DNA of 64,000 nucleotides, from the NCBI GenBank assembly GCA_030734395.1, contig JAUZTG010000042.1, positions 2,542,001-2,606,000 on the forward strand. The letters run 5' to 3'. The DNA comes from Sarocladium kiliense (taxonomy: Eukaryota > Ascomycota > Sordariomycetes > Hypocreales > Sarocladiaceae). A model generated the notes under the pieces. It had not been told where the DNA came from, searched no databases, and saw nothing but the letters and a program-made list of their open reading frames with translations. Numbering within the stretch: the stretch's first letter is position 1; each line of letters opens with the position of its first letter. The position numbers were made by a program, and so were the translations under genes. Below, in pieces: positions 21,315 to 31,658 of this stretch.

Positions 21315-23211
21315 TTAAGGAAGAACGGTCGGCACCGGGGGCCTGGTAGTAGTCCTGGGGAGCTCAGGCACAGGGTTGGTGGGAATGCAAGCGCAAGCAC
21401 TGCTGACCCTCTCAACGGGCTCGCGGCCCCTGTTCTCGTAGCAGCCCTTGGCAGCGTACTCAGGGAGGAGACCCTCGTCGTCGTTGAGGCGGACGGTGAA
21501 GTTACCGCAGAAGTCGGTCGACTCCTCGAGACGGCCGGGGATGTGGTTGGCACGGAGAGCACGGAGACAGTTGTCGGCGTTGCAAACCGGAGGCTTGGGG
21601 CAAGAGGTGGAAGTCATCTTGACGATGAAAGTACCACGCTCGATGGTATGCACCATGATGAAGCCGGACTTGAACATGGCATAAGAGGACCAAGAGCCAA
21701 GGAAAGCGACGGAACCGCCACCCTCCTCCTCGTCATCTTCGGGGTAGATGTCGAAGAAGCCGGCCTCGCAGATGCTGTCACCAGAGGGATCCTTGGTGAC
21801 GGAGCTGATGTCCCAAATGTTGAGGCCATTGCCGTAGTTGGACTGGTACAGGAGGTCGCCCTTGACGTATTGGTTGTGGTCAATGGAGCGGGTCCTGCCA
21901 GCGAAAGAGCCGCTCCACACGGGGTTCTCGAGGTCGCGGATGTCGAGAATGTGGGTGGTAGGAAGTCCCTGTCCGAGAGACTCGGGGCCCTCTCGGGCAT
22001 CACGCTCGTCAAACTCGTCGTCGAGGAAGATGTACTCCTGCCATTTCTCGTTGTTGACAACGCCCTGGTGCGCGTACTCAACGCCGGGATATTCCGTGAT
22101 GGAGATGATCTTGGAGTTGTTGCCGACCTTGTCGGTGACATCAAAGATGGTCATCGTATCCTCGTTGTAAGCGTAGCAGATATCGCGACCAGTGTAGCGC
22201 GTGTCAGGGCCACGGTAGACGAGGCACTCAGCATCGTGGACGTAGCCGTCAGCAGAGGCACATCCGGTGGCGTGGACATTCTTGGGGTCACTGAGACTGT
22301 TAGCATTGAAGACGAATATGTAGTCGATCGAAGTTTTCTTACCTCAGATCAAGGAAGATCAGTCCACCCCTGCACGGGAGGTTGTCACGAACGCGGATGG
22401 TCTCGTTGCCACCAACAGAGCCAACAGCCATGGCGTACTTCAGCTCGTGGTTGACAACGACGTTGTGAGTCCTGCCGACGGGGAGGTAGTCCCAGAAGGG
22501 AACCTCGGAGCCGTCAGTCGAGTTGTACTTCAAGCCCCAGTGGCTCTCCAGGTCGTCCTGGCTGAAGGTGGTGGGTGACTCGGGGTCGAGGTCCAGGATC
22601 TTCTTCATATCGAAGATCTGAATACCGTGGCGCACGGCCTCACTGCCAACGACCAGAAGATCGCCAACGACACGAACTTCTCTCCAGTTGGAGCCAATGG
22701 CGTCGTACTGGGGGAGACGACCGAGGTAGATCATCTTGCCTTCGGATGAGATCTCAGCGAAGGCAGTGCCATCGTACTGACCGAGAGCGACAAACTCTCT
22801 GCCATCCTCTGAAGTCCAACCCCAAGAGGATGAGCCGCGGAATGCAGTGCTACCAAGCGCGGAGTGCGGGAGGAAATGGTACAGGTCAACATTGTTGCAG
22901 CGGAAGGTGTTGTTGTTGTCACCGGGAATGGCGGCAGCGAATCCATCCACGCAGGGAGTGTATGAGAGCTCAGGGTACTGCTCGCTGTTCATAAGACCAG
23001 CTTCCTCCTCAGCCTTCCACTGCTTCTGTGGGGTTGTGAGTAGGTTGTCCAACAACATTCAGCGGCAACTCCGGGAACATACCATCTTGATCTCCATGAT
23101 CCTGTGATGAACTTCGCCACTAGCATACTCTTCCTTTGACCCTGCTCCTCCAGCAGAGACAAGGCCAATCATGGCAGAGCCAATGAGGCTCGCGGTAGTC
23201 AGGCGAACCAT
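21315..23211 (-). CDS. Secreted choice-of-anchor-B/LVIVD beta-propeller protein with a cysteine tail
   Basis: Complement of join 21315..22290, 22343..23025 and 23083..23211; 595 residues. A signal peptide (MVRLTTASLIGSAMIGLVSA) directs secretion. The body resembles the choice-of-anchor-B family, built of LVIVD-type beta-propeller repeats; visible repeats include GIQIFDM, GLIFLDL, MTIFDVTD, HILDIRD and GLNIWDI, each blade ending in a hydrophobic-Asp strand. The last 90 residues form a separate module with seven or more cysteines, including ADNCLRALRA, FCGNFT and SSACACI, a tail pattern I have seen recurring in fungal secreted proteins. Introns are 57 and 52 nt with canonical borders (the second with a GCTAAC branch point). 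No enzymatic activity is known for the family; a binding or cell-surface role is likely. The ATG at 23211 begins the signal peptide. Confidence 0.8.
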
Positions 23212-24353
23212 CTTGACAGAGTCTGTTCAGCGTCGTCACAATGGGGGGATCTGTGAACACGAGGCGAATGCCAGCAAGCGGACAAGGACCGCAAGAAGAG
23301 GGGAGACGATCACATTATATCCCATGTTCCGCGCCCTCTCCCTGACCTTCCTTAAAAAGCAGGAGGAGTACCTCTCTCCTCGGCTGCTTGGCGAACAAGG
23401 TCTGCCACAAGGCAGCTGCCCTGTCTTCGAAGCGGAGCTCTCATGGTTCTGGAATCGCAACACGACAACTCGCCCCGGCGGACAAACGGGATGCAAAGAG
23501 TAAGCAGAACCTTGAAACGGGCCGCCGACAGATTGGAAGGCTGGACGAACGCTGCATGGAAATCTGCCGGCTGACTTGGCATTTCTGGGCATATCCCGCA
23601 TGGCGTTATAGACGGCAACTCCTATTCGCGAGTTGATCGAACCGAAGCTCCGCTTCCCCTCGTTGGCGCTCAGCTAACGCGATTGCACGCATCCGCTTCC
23701 AACTTGTTTCGGCAGGTAGCTCTGGCCCCGGGAGGCTTGGTCTGACCAGGGTTCGCGATAAGGTATTAAGCTTCTTAACGGTAATGCTTCACTAGGCCCC
23801 CGCTAGGGTGCCAGGGTGTTGGAGGCTGGGGGGGGGGGGAGGCATCAAGGACTATTCTCGACTGGGGAACAAAGCCGGTTCTTGGGCATTGTTTGTTGCT
23901 CGGCGGCTGTCCCGCGCCTAGACAGAAACACCAGCGAAGGTGAGGGGAAGTTCCAGAGCTTCCGAATTGTCATCTGCAGCTCTAGATGTTTTAGTGTGGC
24001 AGCTCGACGCTACCAGAGCTTGGCTTACAATGCTACGCTACGGCGTGCTGGATATGGAACCCAGGGCAGAGACAAGGATCAGAATGTAACGCCAGTAGAT
24101 GTTGGGAATGTCATTGTGCACGATGTTTCCGGGCCTGAGGCCCCAGCCCAGCCCAGCCCAGCCCCCAAGTATCATACAGAGGACGATGTGACGTGCTGGC
24201 ATGACTCCACTCTTACACTTGAACCTGGATCCATGGGTTCCGGTCAATCGGTCTCCGTATTTCAACGGGCCTGAAATTCACGAAGTGATTTCAAATAAGA
24301 GATTAATTAGGGCGTTGAATGAATGTAAATGAAGTAATGACAGCATGGCGCCC
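23212..24353. other. Intergenic stretch between the anchor-B gene and the sugar transporter
   Basis: About 1.1 kb. The left side is the promoter of the anchor-B gene; an AT-rich ATATAAT element on the minus strand lies near 23314-23320, roughly 100 bp before its ATG. A run of 12 G is at 23828-23839 and a CCAGC tandem repeat at 24143-24165. No gene seen. Confidence 0.5.
24143..24165. repeat. CCAGC pentamer tandem repeat
   Basis: About four consecutive CCAGC/AGCCC units in non-coding sequence. Confidence 0.8.
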
Positions 24354-26174
24354 CTAATCGTTGTCCTTGACATCGATGATAGTAGTCTTGAACTTCCTGG
24401 CAGGAATCTTGCGGTTGAAGAGAATATCCGCCTCACGGTACGACCGATGCTTAAGCTCAGGAAGGAAGAAGAACGCCATGACCCAGCATACCACTGCGGT
24501 GCTACCCCAAACATAACCGCACTTCCCCGCGAGGTTCCATCCAGTAGGATTGAGCAGCCGGGATGCCAGGTAGATCATGGGGATCTCAGCAACGTAGTAT
24601 GCCGCTCTGCCGACAGCTGTACTCAATGCACGAAGGCGGACCGCAGAGGTCTCGGCGATGATAGTGTAAGAGATCGGTCCCAGAGTGCCGGCGAAGACGA
24701 AGGAGATGAGTATACCCAGCACGGCTTGAGTGTAGTTTGTTGCGGTGCTTTGTTTGACAGATGCCACGATACCCAAGATCATGAGGAGAGTGATGTTGGT
24801 CGCTGTTCCCCATAAATAAATGGTTCGACGACCGAACCAGCCCGTGAGCGGCCAAGCCAAGGCATTGGCAACAAATTGGAGGCATGAGTTAATCAGGTTG
24901 AGTTGAAAGGCGCGGTCTTCGCCCACACCAGCTTCTGGAGGAGGGTTAGAAAAAGGCACTCCGATACCGAACGAAGTCTGACTTACGCTCGAAGAAGAAT
25001 GTTGCTTGATTGGCAATGAGGTTCCCGGCAAAGTTTTGCGAGGCATACATCAAACAAGTGATGATGGTACGCCTCAGGTCAGTTCCCTTCACAAGGTCCA
25101 GAAGTGTAGGGTTGCCCCCAATTTGAGATTCAATTTCAACTGTTCGCTCAATCATAGCGAGTTTTCTTTGTGCAACTGCTGGGTCCTTATCACCCAACCG
25201 GACGAGAGATCGTAGTGCTTCCTCGCGGCGATTATGCCGGACAAGCCACCAGGGCGATTCGGGGGCGAAGAATAGCAGAACCATTAAGGGAGTCTAGGAC
25301 TGTAAACATCTGATCTTTCATGCAATCTGATTTATATACTTACTGGGAAGATCCACTGCAGAGCAAGAGGAGCTCTCCAAGCCCATTCGTCGGTGCGCTT
25401 GTTGAATCCCAGAGTCGCTGCAGCGACGATAATGGAACCGATTGACCAACTCATCTGCAGCGTTGCGGTACAAGCACCACGAAGTGCTAAAGGTGTAACT
25501 TCACTGGCATATGCAGGCGAGTTCGCGATGAAGAAGCCCCATGGCACGCCCTCCAAAGCTTGGCCAACGGTGAGCAAGGCTAAAGAGTCGGCCTATATAA
25601 CCGGGATCTATTAGTGGTTGACTGACATGGGGAAATATGGTGACATGGCTTACGAAGAATGAGATGAAGATCGTAGCATTCATCAACACCAGTCCGATGA
25701 GGGTTGTCCAGCGATAGCCGAGCCGATTGGTGATGGGCCCTGACAGGAAGACTCCCACAAATGCACCACATTGGCCAGACTGGAACAGAGCGCTCTGCCA
25801 CTTGGTCTCAATAGTCCAGCCCTCTCCTTCAACATACACACCGTATTGTTTCTTGAAAGCATCCTGCGCGACGAAATTGCCATTAAGGAACATGTCGAAC
25901 GATTCCATAACCTGTCTGTCTGTCAGTATGTTCCACCAAGCGCGACAACCTGCCTTGCTAGACGTACAATGGTGAAGCACATGATGAAGGCCCAAAAGCA
26001 GGCTTTGGGATGCGTCTTGACGGACTCCCACAGAGTTTGATTGTGCTCGGCGTTCTCACCCTCGAATGCATCATTCATCGTGAGTTCATCACCGAGGACC
26101 TTGGAGTGAGCCACATCGACATGACCACTCGATCCCAAGGCCTCAGTCTTCAACTCGTTCGTGACAGGAGACAT
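24354..26174 (-). CDS. MFS sugar transporter, alpha-glucoside permease type
   Basis: Complement of join 24354..24934, 24987..25293, 25344..25592, 25654..25911 and 25968..26174; 533 residues. It is a 12-helix plasma-membrane proton symporter of the sugar porter family. The loop motif GYRWTT (variant of the GRR/K motif) follows helix 2, the PESPWWL motif, a variant of PESPRWL typical of fungal maltose/alpha-glucoside permeases, ends helix 6, and GRRTIYLWG is the second-half repeat. The acidic N-terminus and Lys/Arg-rich C-terminus are cytosolic. Four introns of 50-61 nt all have canonical borders and together restore a continuous transporter; each exon alone looks truncated. Substrate is inferred from motif similarity. 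A CGG-N8-CGG element lies about 480 bp upstream. Trafficking of such permeases is commonly controlled by alpha-arrestins, of which two are in this window. Confidence 0.88.
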
Positions 26175-27482
26175 GTTGACAATCTGAGTGTGTGTTTCAC
26201 CTGTCAGAAAGGAAATGGCCCAAGTAAAGACAGGCCGTATTCTTAATAGCAGGGAACAAAGTCTTGTTTGTGAGATAGAAAGCTGGAGTACGTCCAAGGT
26301 CATCCAGGAAGTCGTCTTATTATTTAATGCAAATCAAGACGACGAACTAGAACAACATCATCATGACTTTGATCTACAATAGTACCTAGCCCATTCTTCG
26401 CAGACCTCCCGTTGGCGCGCCTAGAGCAACGTAGTGAACTAGTTGAAGGTTGTGGGAAGCTGATGGTAAGAGCGCTTGTAGGTAGTCGTCGTTCATACCG
26501 AGCTGCACTTGAAGCGTAGTGGGCATAATGAGTCGGCCCGTTCGGTGAGGGGAGAAAGGAGTCCGGGGACGCCCCTCAGAGCCTCCATAGATCCTCCTGG
26601 TGCTGGTGAGCGCGATGGACTTGGCCGGCGGTAGTTGTTAGTCTCAGTCCGGGCCGGGAGTGGATCGGACACCAATACCGGAATGGTGTCCACGGGTACA
26701 CGGCACAAACGTTCAAAGCATGTGTATATCCGGCAAAGATCACAGGGAATGAACCCCAAGGAAGGTTCACGGTTTGGAGAAGGTTTATAGAGGCAAGAGA
26801 TGGCACTGGAGCGGATGATCAGGGAGGACACTAGTTGCCTCGTACTGGGCAATCTACGGAGGAGGCCGTAAGCGCACGCGAAAGCCATCAGCGATAGGCA
26901 AGAACAGATGCAATGGCGGAAACCTCTGAGGAACTCATATCTTGACACTTATTGGTGCGCTTCAACAAACTTCTGTTATTTTATAAGTTCCATCTCCTGA
27001 GCAATGGGGAAGGGTATGCACGCGGCTCTGTATCCGTTGCCACGGGGTTGCAGAACCCAGCTCCGCTTGCTATCCAGAATTGAAGCGCATAAAACGAGAA
27101 GAATATCATTGCCTGATCATAAAGGCAGAATAATTCTCGTGAAGCAAATGCAAATGCCTTGTCTTGATGGCCGAACCCACGTCTAAGAACGGGACGGGCC
27201 ACAGAGTTGATCTGTGGATCTGTAGGGTAGCTGAAATATCTACGCGTTGAACTTGGCCTGGTGTGACTCCTTCGGCCGAGTCACCCGAAGTCAATCAACA
27301 ACAATCGCGCGACAGAAACCGCTCTAGCCATAATCTTCGCCCTGTCAACTTGGAGGACGCTGCTCCCCATGTAATCACGCAAGCATGCGACGAAGCGCCT
27401 CCGTCAATCTTGGCTCTTGGCTGCATTGCGCAACGCGTCTATCTGCATCGGCAATTGGCGCTGTGCCCTGCTTCAGTGTCCA
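26175..27482. promoter_or_regulatory. Divergent promoter region between the sugar transporter and FEX
   Basis: About 1.3 kb with no supported gene. It contains several CGG triplets clustered at 26534-26681, including the AmyR-like element listed separately, and one CreA-like CCGGGG at 26563-26568. A minus-strand open frame at 26493-26948 lacks an ATG at its beginning and shows no domain. Confidence 0.55.
26655..26668. promoter_or_regulatory. AmyR-like CGG-N8-CGG element
   Basis: Two CGG triplets separated by exactly 8 bp match the binding consensus of AmyR, the Aspergillus Zn2Cys6 activator of amylolytic and alpha-glucosidase genes (CGG-N8-C/A-GG). It lies about 480 bp before the alpha-glucoside-type transporter start. 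Further CGG triplets flank it at 26650 and 26679. Whether this organism has AmyR control is unknown. Confidence 0.4.
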
Positions 27483-29051
27483 ATGACGCAACCACACTAC
27501 TCGACGTCACCCGCGATGGACTCAACCGCCCAAGAGCCCTTCGCTGGTGCTGGTGATGAGCTTGGAATGAAGAATCATGCAAACGCGGAATCAGTCACGA
27601 ATTCTTCTAAGGAGAGCACTTTTCAGCAGCCCTCAGCAATCGCACCACAGTTGAACGTCCCTCAACATGGCCAACGCCAAGCGCCTTTACAGAGTTCAAA
27701 CCCGCACACCAGGGAGAGTCATGAGCCTGGGTCCAAGGCCGCTCCCTCGCCCTCAATTGAGGGGGCCCCGTCCTCTGCTCGTCGCGGGCCGCTTGTCGAA
27801 GGGCGAGATTACGAGATTCCGGATCAGTGGGAGAATATCGATGAGCTAGCGTCTGTCAGTCCTGTCGATGAGACGAGAACCAGCCGTCGAGACTTGGAGA
27901 GTCTTCGTCAGCAGAACTTGGAATGGCAAGGCTCTGGAGACCAAGACACTGCAGATGAAGCCAAGGACGCAGTCCATCACACATCTAGATTGGCGACACA
28001 GCTTTACACCCTATCTTATCTCATCTTCTTCTCTCTCCTCGGGACTCTGGCACGGGTTGGCTTAACAGCTCTGACGAGCTATCCTGGAACTCCTGTCATT
28101 TTCGCCACGATATGGGCCAACACCGGTGGCAGCTTCGTCATGGGCTTCCTAGCCGAGGATAGGAAGGTCTTTCGTCATGAATGGGGGACCTCGCACACAG
28201 CCCAGGGTGACGAGAAGAAGCATGATTCGGAACTACCAAATGAGTCGAGCCTTGCTGCAATCAAGAAGGCTCATCTGGCTGTCAAGAAAACGATCCCCCT
28301 CTACATCGGAATGGCGACTGGGTTTTGTGGAAGCATGACCAGCTTCTCAACGTTCATTCGAGACGCATTCCTTGCACTTTCGAATGATATGGCCGTACCT
28401 GGGGCGTCGGACTTGCCCACGAGTCGCAATGGGGGATACTCGTTCATGGCCATGCTGGCAGTCATCATCACTACCGTTGCATTATCGTTGTCTGGGCTTA
28501 TAGCAGGCGCGCACTTTGCCCTTGCAGCCCAGCCCTTCCTCCCGTCACTCCCTTTCCACCCTACCAGGAAATTTATTGATCCTATGTTTGTGGTGTTGGG
28601 CTGGGGTTCGTGGTTCGGCGCGGTCCTTCTTTCCATATGGCCGCCTCACGACTACTGGCGCCAGCGGGCAACGTTCTCTCTCGTCTTCGCGCCACTAGGA
28701 ACCCTACTTCGATTTTACCTCGCCATCTACCTGAATGGGAAGAGGCCTTCCTTCCCGCTCGGCACGTTTGCTGCCAACATTTTGGGGACTGCGGTGTTAG
28801 GAATGGCTTATGACATTGCACACGCCAGTATTGGCGGCGTGGTTGGGTGTCAGGTCCTACAGGGAATCGAAGATGGATTCTGCGGCTGCCTCACGACGAT
28901 ATCTACCTGGGTCGCGGAACTCTCAACTCTCAGGCGGAGTCACGCCTACGTTTATGGGTTGGTGAGTGTGGTGGTGGCTCTGGCACTGATGATTGCTGTC
29001 ATGGGCGGGCTGCGATGGACTCATGGCTTCGATGCGCTGCTGTGTGCTTAA
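27483..29051 (+). CDS. fex: Fluoride exporter FEX (two fused CrcB/Fluc domains)
   Basis: 522 residues, single exon. FEX proteins sit in the plasma membrane and export fluoride, protecting fungi from environmental fluoride. A long disordered, Pro/Ser-rich cytosolic N-terminus (to about residue 170) precedes two CrcB-like domains in one chain, which in bacteria form an antiparallel homodimer. Domain 1 has the conserved WANTGGSFVMGF and the GFCGSMTSFSTF box (about residue 280); domain 2 has FAANILGTAVLG and GFCGCLTTISTW (about 464). The Asn residues and the Phe box line the fluoride pores. A long charged loop near residue 240 separates helices in domain 1. The second box has Ile and Trp where the first has Phe, so the two pores are not equivalent. 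The start at 27483 is the first ATG; an alternative ATG lies at 27516 and would only trim the disordered tail. Confidence 0.9.
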   Translation: MTQPHYSTSPAMDSTAQEPFAGAGDELGMKNHANAESVTNSSKESTFQQPSAIAPQLNVPQHGQRQAPLQSSNPHTRESHEPGSKAAPSPSIEGAPSSARRGPLVEGRDYEIPDQWENIDELASVSPVDETRTSRRDLESLRQQNLEWQGSGDQDTADEAKDAVHHTSRLATQLYTLSYLIFFSLLGTLARVGLTALTSYPGTPVIFATIWANTGGSFVMGFLAEDRKVFRHEWGTSHTAQGDEKKHDSELPNESSLAAIKKAHLAVKKTIPLYIGMATGFCGSMTSFSTFIRDAFLALSNDMAVPGASDLPTSRNGGYSFMAMLAVIITTVALSLSGLIAGAHFALAAQPFLPSLPFHPTRKFIDPMFVVLGWGSWFGAVLLSIWPPHDYWRQRATFSLVFAPLGTLLRFYLAIYLNGKRPSFPLGTFAANILGTAVLGMAYDIAHASIGGVVGCQVLQGIEDGFCGCLTTISTWVAELSTLRRSHAYVYGLVSVVVALALMIAVMGGLRWTHGFDALLCA

Positions 29052-29958
29052 CATGAGCCTGCATTACGGTGCCATAACTAGAGGAGCCGCTATAGACAGA
29101 TAAATACATCGCCCCCAGATTTGCAATTTGACATTTTCCTCAGTTCGCTTGCAAGTCTTGGCTCTCACACCGCGGACGATGACGTCACAGGTACAGCACT
29201 TTAATCACGCCGTATGGCACGAAACACAGGAGCAGACAGACTTTGGTAGCTTCAATGTTTTGGAATAGAGGCCAGCAGAAGTTGCTCCTTGCAGGAGTTT
29301 AACGTTTGACATGCGGCAGAGCATTGACCTCCCTAACAAGTCCGGCGCTTCTGGAGCGAAGATCTGTGCAGTGATCGGCTCGAGCTCCGGTCCTCGGGCA
29401 CCGCACTTTTCACAACATGGACCGGGATGGCTAGAAATACTGCGACACCAGTCAGGGTTATCTTTGAGATAGGGCCCGATCGCTGGCAGTATCCATTGTG
29501 CTTTTCGCCGCTTTCGGATGGCAATAAAAACGCTTGCGATGTAAGGTTAAGTAGAGTTGCGTCTAAGGAAGCACGTCAGAACCAGCCCGATGTAAGTGTC
29601 ACCATGCTTGTCATCCGCCTGCCGAGCCACTAAGCCCATCATCTTGCCGCGAAGCGGAGCCTTGTTCGAAATATTTTACGTTATGAGATGTGCTCAAGTG
29701 CCCTTTTTGCCAATGCCTTGTCCTCCGTCATGGCTTACGACTCCCTAATTCTTGACAATTGGGTCCTGACGTCAAACAATGCCGGGTCGACGCTCCGGAG
29801 CCCTATGGAAGACTTCGACGCAGGAACGAGGCCCATCCAGGGACCCCATCCTCCTGCATGTGGCGGTTGAAGGAGCTTGACATGACAAGTTTTCTGCCAA
29901 ACGGCTTTCTTGACATGTTGAGGCATTGCCCAGACAATACCGACACGTGATCACTGAT
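29052..29958. other. Intergenic stretch upstream of the amidotransferase-like gene
   Basis: About 900 bp, containing FEX 3' sequence and the promoter of the next gene. Open frames are short and unremarkable. Nothing else seen. Confidence 0.5.
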
Positions 29959-31062
29959 ATGCTCTCGACAGCACGCTCATCTCTTCCAGCACTTAGAACA
30001 CCTCGTTTTGCATCCACATCCGCCTCGGCTTCCTCACAGCTATCCGCCATATACTTCCCAAAGTTCAAGCAATACCGTACTCTTCCTCTTCAATCAAGGC
30101 CAGCAACTTCACAATACAGGACCTACAGAATGGCACAGATCTTCAAACCTGCTCACGGCCATGAGAAGGACGTCGTCCGGCTCATGGTCCTCGAGACTGA
30201 TGAGCCTCACCCGCACACTCAAAATGAAAAGGGAAGCTTTGGAGAGATCCTGCACCACCACATGTCCAAGGCCGGCTCAGATCACCACCCACCGCTAGGC
30301 ATTGAGACCGATCAAGTTTTTATTGTTACTGAAAAGCCAGAGGGGCGGATGCCTAAGTTGGAAGAGTTCGATAAGTTTGATGGCCTCCTGATCACGGGAA
30401 GCATGTATGATGCTCATGGAAACAACCAATGGATCCTGGACCTTCTGGACTTGCTTCGAGGTGTGTGACCATAAAAAGGCCCCTAATACTGCAAGTACAG
30501 TACTGATTCAGCCTTAGAATTGTGGGTGAAGAAGCCCGACTTCCACTTCACGGGTGTATGCTTCGGCCATCAAGTCCTCTCTCGCCTCCTGGGCGCTGAA
30601 GTTGGCCCTGCTCCTACAGGAGACTGGGAACTTGGTCATTCCGCGATTGAGCTGAACCCCATTGGCCAACGTCTCTTCCGGACCAAGGATACTATGGTGT
30701 ACCTGCATCAGATGCACCAGGATCAAGTGGTTGCTCCCCCTTCACACAAGACCGCGAACGGTCTGCTGGCTGAGGACACCGAAGTCCACGTCTGGGGCTC
30801 AAGCGACCACACCAAGGTGCAGGGCCTCTATATCCCTAACAGGCTTTTCACAACGCAAGCGCATCTCGCGTTTGACGAAGACATGGTGAAGAGGCAGATT
30901 CAGATGCGGGTTGAGAGTGGCGGCATCAAGGATATGGAGCATGCTGATCGGGCGGCAGAGACAGCGGACCTGGAACACGATGGACAGGAGGTTGCAAAGG
31001 CCATTCTGAGACTTTTCAGATTCGATGATGATGGTCTTGTTGAGAACGGCAATGCGAAATAG
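29959..31062 (+). CDS. Class I glutamine amidotransferase-like protein
   Basis: Join 29959..30460 and 30518..31062; 348 residues. GATase1-fold proteins hydrolyse glutamine or related substrates with a Cys-His-Glu triad; the stand-alone fungal members (yeast YLR126C-like) have no firm role. The nucleophile elbow is GVCFGHQ, with the catalytic Cys in exon 2. The segment where the His and Glu should lie reads TTQAHLAFDED instead of the common QGHPEF, so His is present but the usual Pro-Glu is not. The first 57 residues are rich in Ser, Arg and Ala without acids, as in a mitochondrial presequence; a second ATG at 30130 (residue 58) starts the conserved protein (291 residues). The 57-nt intron has a GTGTGT donor, CTGAT branch point and TAG acceptor, and restores LLRELWVKKPDFHF. 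Domain call is sure; targeting is inferred. Confidence 0.82.
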
Positions 31063-31475
31063 ACGCAACAACGCACATAGTGTTGAACGGACGACAATGA
31101 CAGCGATTTGTGTTACTAGACTTGTGTCTCCGGAAAATCATCGAAGCTCACCATGTTCAATTGCATGCGACATCAATGTTGCATTCTTGCAGGTAGATTG
31201 AGACATGCATACGCTCTCTCTCGGCATTCGCCCTCTCCCCAAAAACACGAGACCCCGCGGACTTGCGCCGTTCTGCAAGCCACAAAATCGGCGAGAATTC
31301 ACGGTCCATTCCTGGCCACCTGCAGGAGCTGTAAGCTGTTAGCACGGTATTGGTAAGCGTAACCACGACTGTCTGCCATCCATTGCAGGCTGTCGCTATG
31401 TCACGTCATTGTCTGTTCAGAAAGCCTCAGCTCGCGCTTCAGCAACTGCACGATGTTGCATTGATGGTTCCTCAT

Positions 31476-31502
31476 GGCTTCGGTGGCTTCGGTGGCTTCG
31501 GT
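31476..31502. repeat. Three perfect copies of a 9-bp repeat upstream of the TATA box
   Basis: GGCTTCGGT occurs three times head to tail, ending 48 bp before the TATA box of the MDR oxidoreductase gene. The placement suits a regulator-binding array, but this is an inference. Confidence 0.8.
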
Positions 31503-31550
31503 GCCTGCGGAACGTGAGTCACGATGAAAGGCGGTTTTGACATTCTTGAC

Positions 31551-31558
31551 TATATAAA
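31551..31558 (+). promoter_or_regulatory. TATA box (TATATAAA) of the MDR oxidoreductase gene
   Basis: A consensus TATATAAA lies 101 bp before the ATG, leaving room for a leader of about 70 nt. TATA-containing fungal promoters are often inducible. Confidence 0.65.
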
Positions 31559-31658
31559 GCTGAAGACTTGCTGCCCGACAACTGAAGATAGACATTCTCA
31601 ACAAACATCAATCACTTGCGACTAGTTCACACCCTGATCATTACCCACATCATCCAAT

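Larger units (their letters stand above)
31063..31658. promoter_or_regulatory. Promoter region of the MDR oxidoreductase gene
   Basis: About 600 bp without a gene. It holds a three-copy 9-bp repeat and a clear TATA box, both listed separately, before the ATG at 31659. Confidence 0.65.

Noticed and set aside
26493..26948. 151-codon minus-strand frame in the transporter/FEX promoter
   Set aside because: It begins with GTG, has no domain, and lies in a region with regulatory CGG elements.
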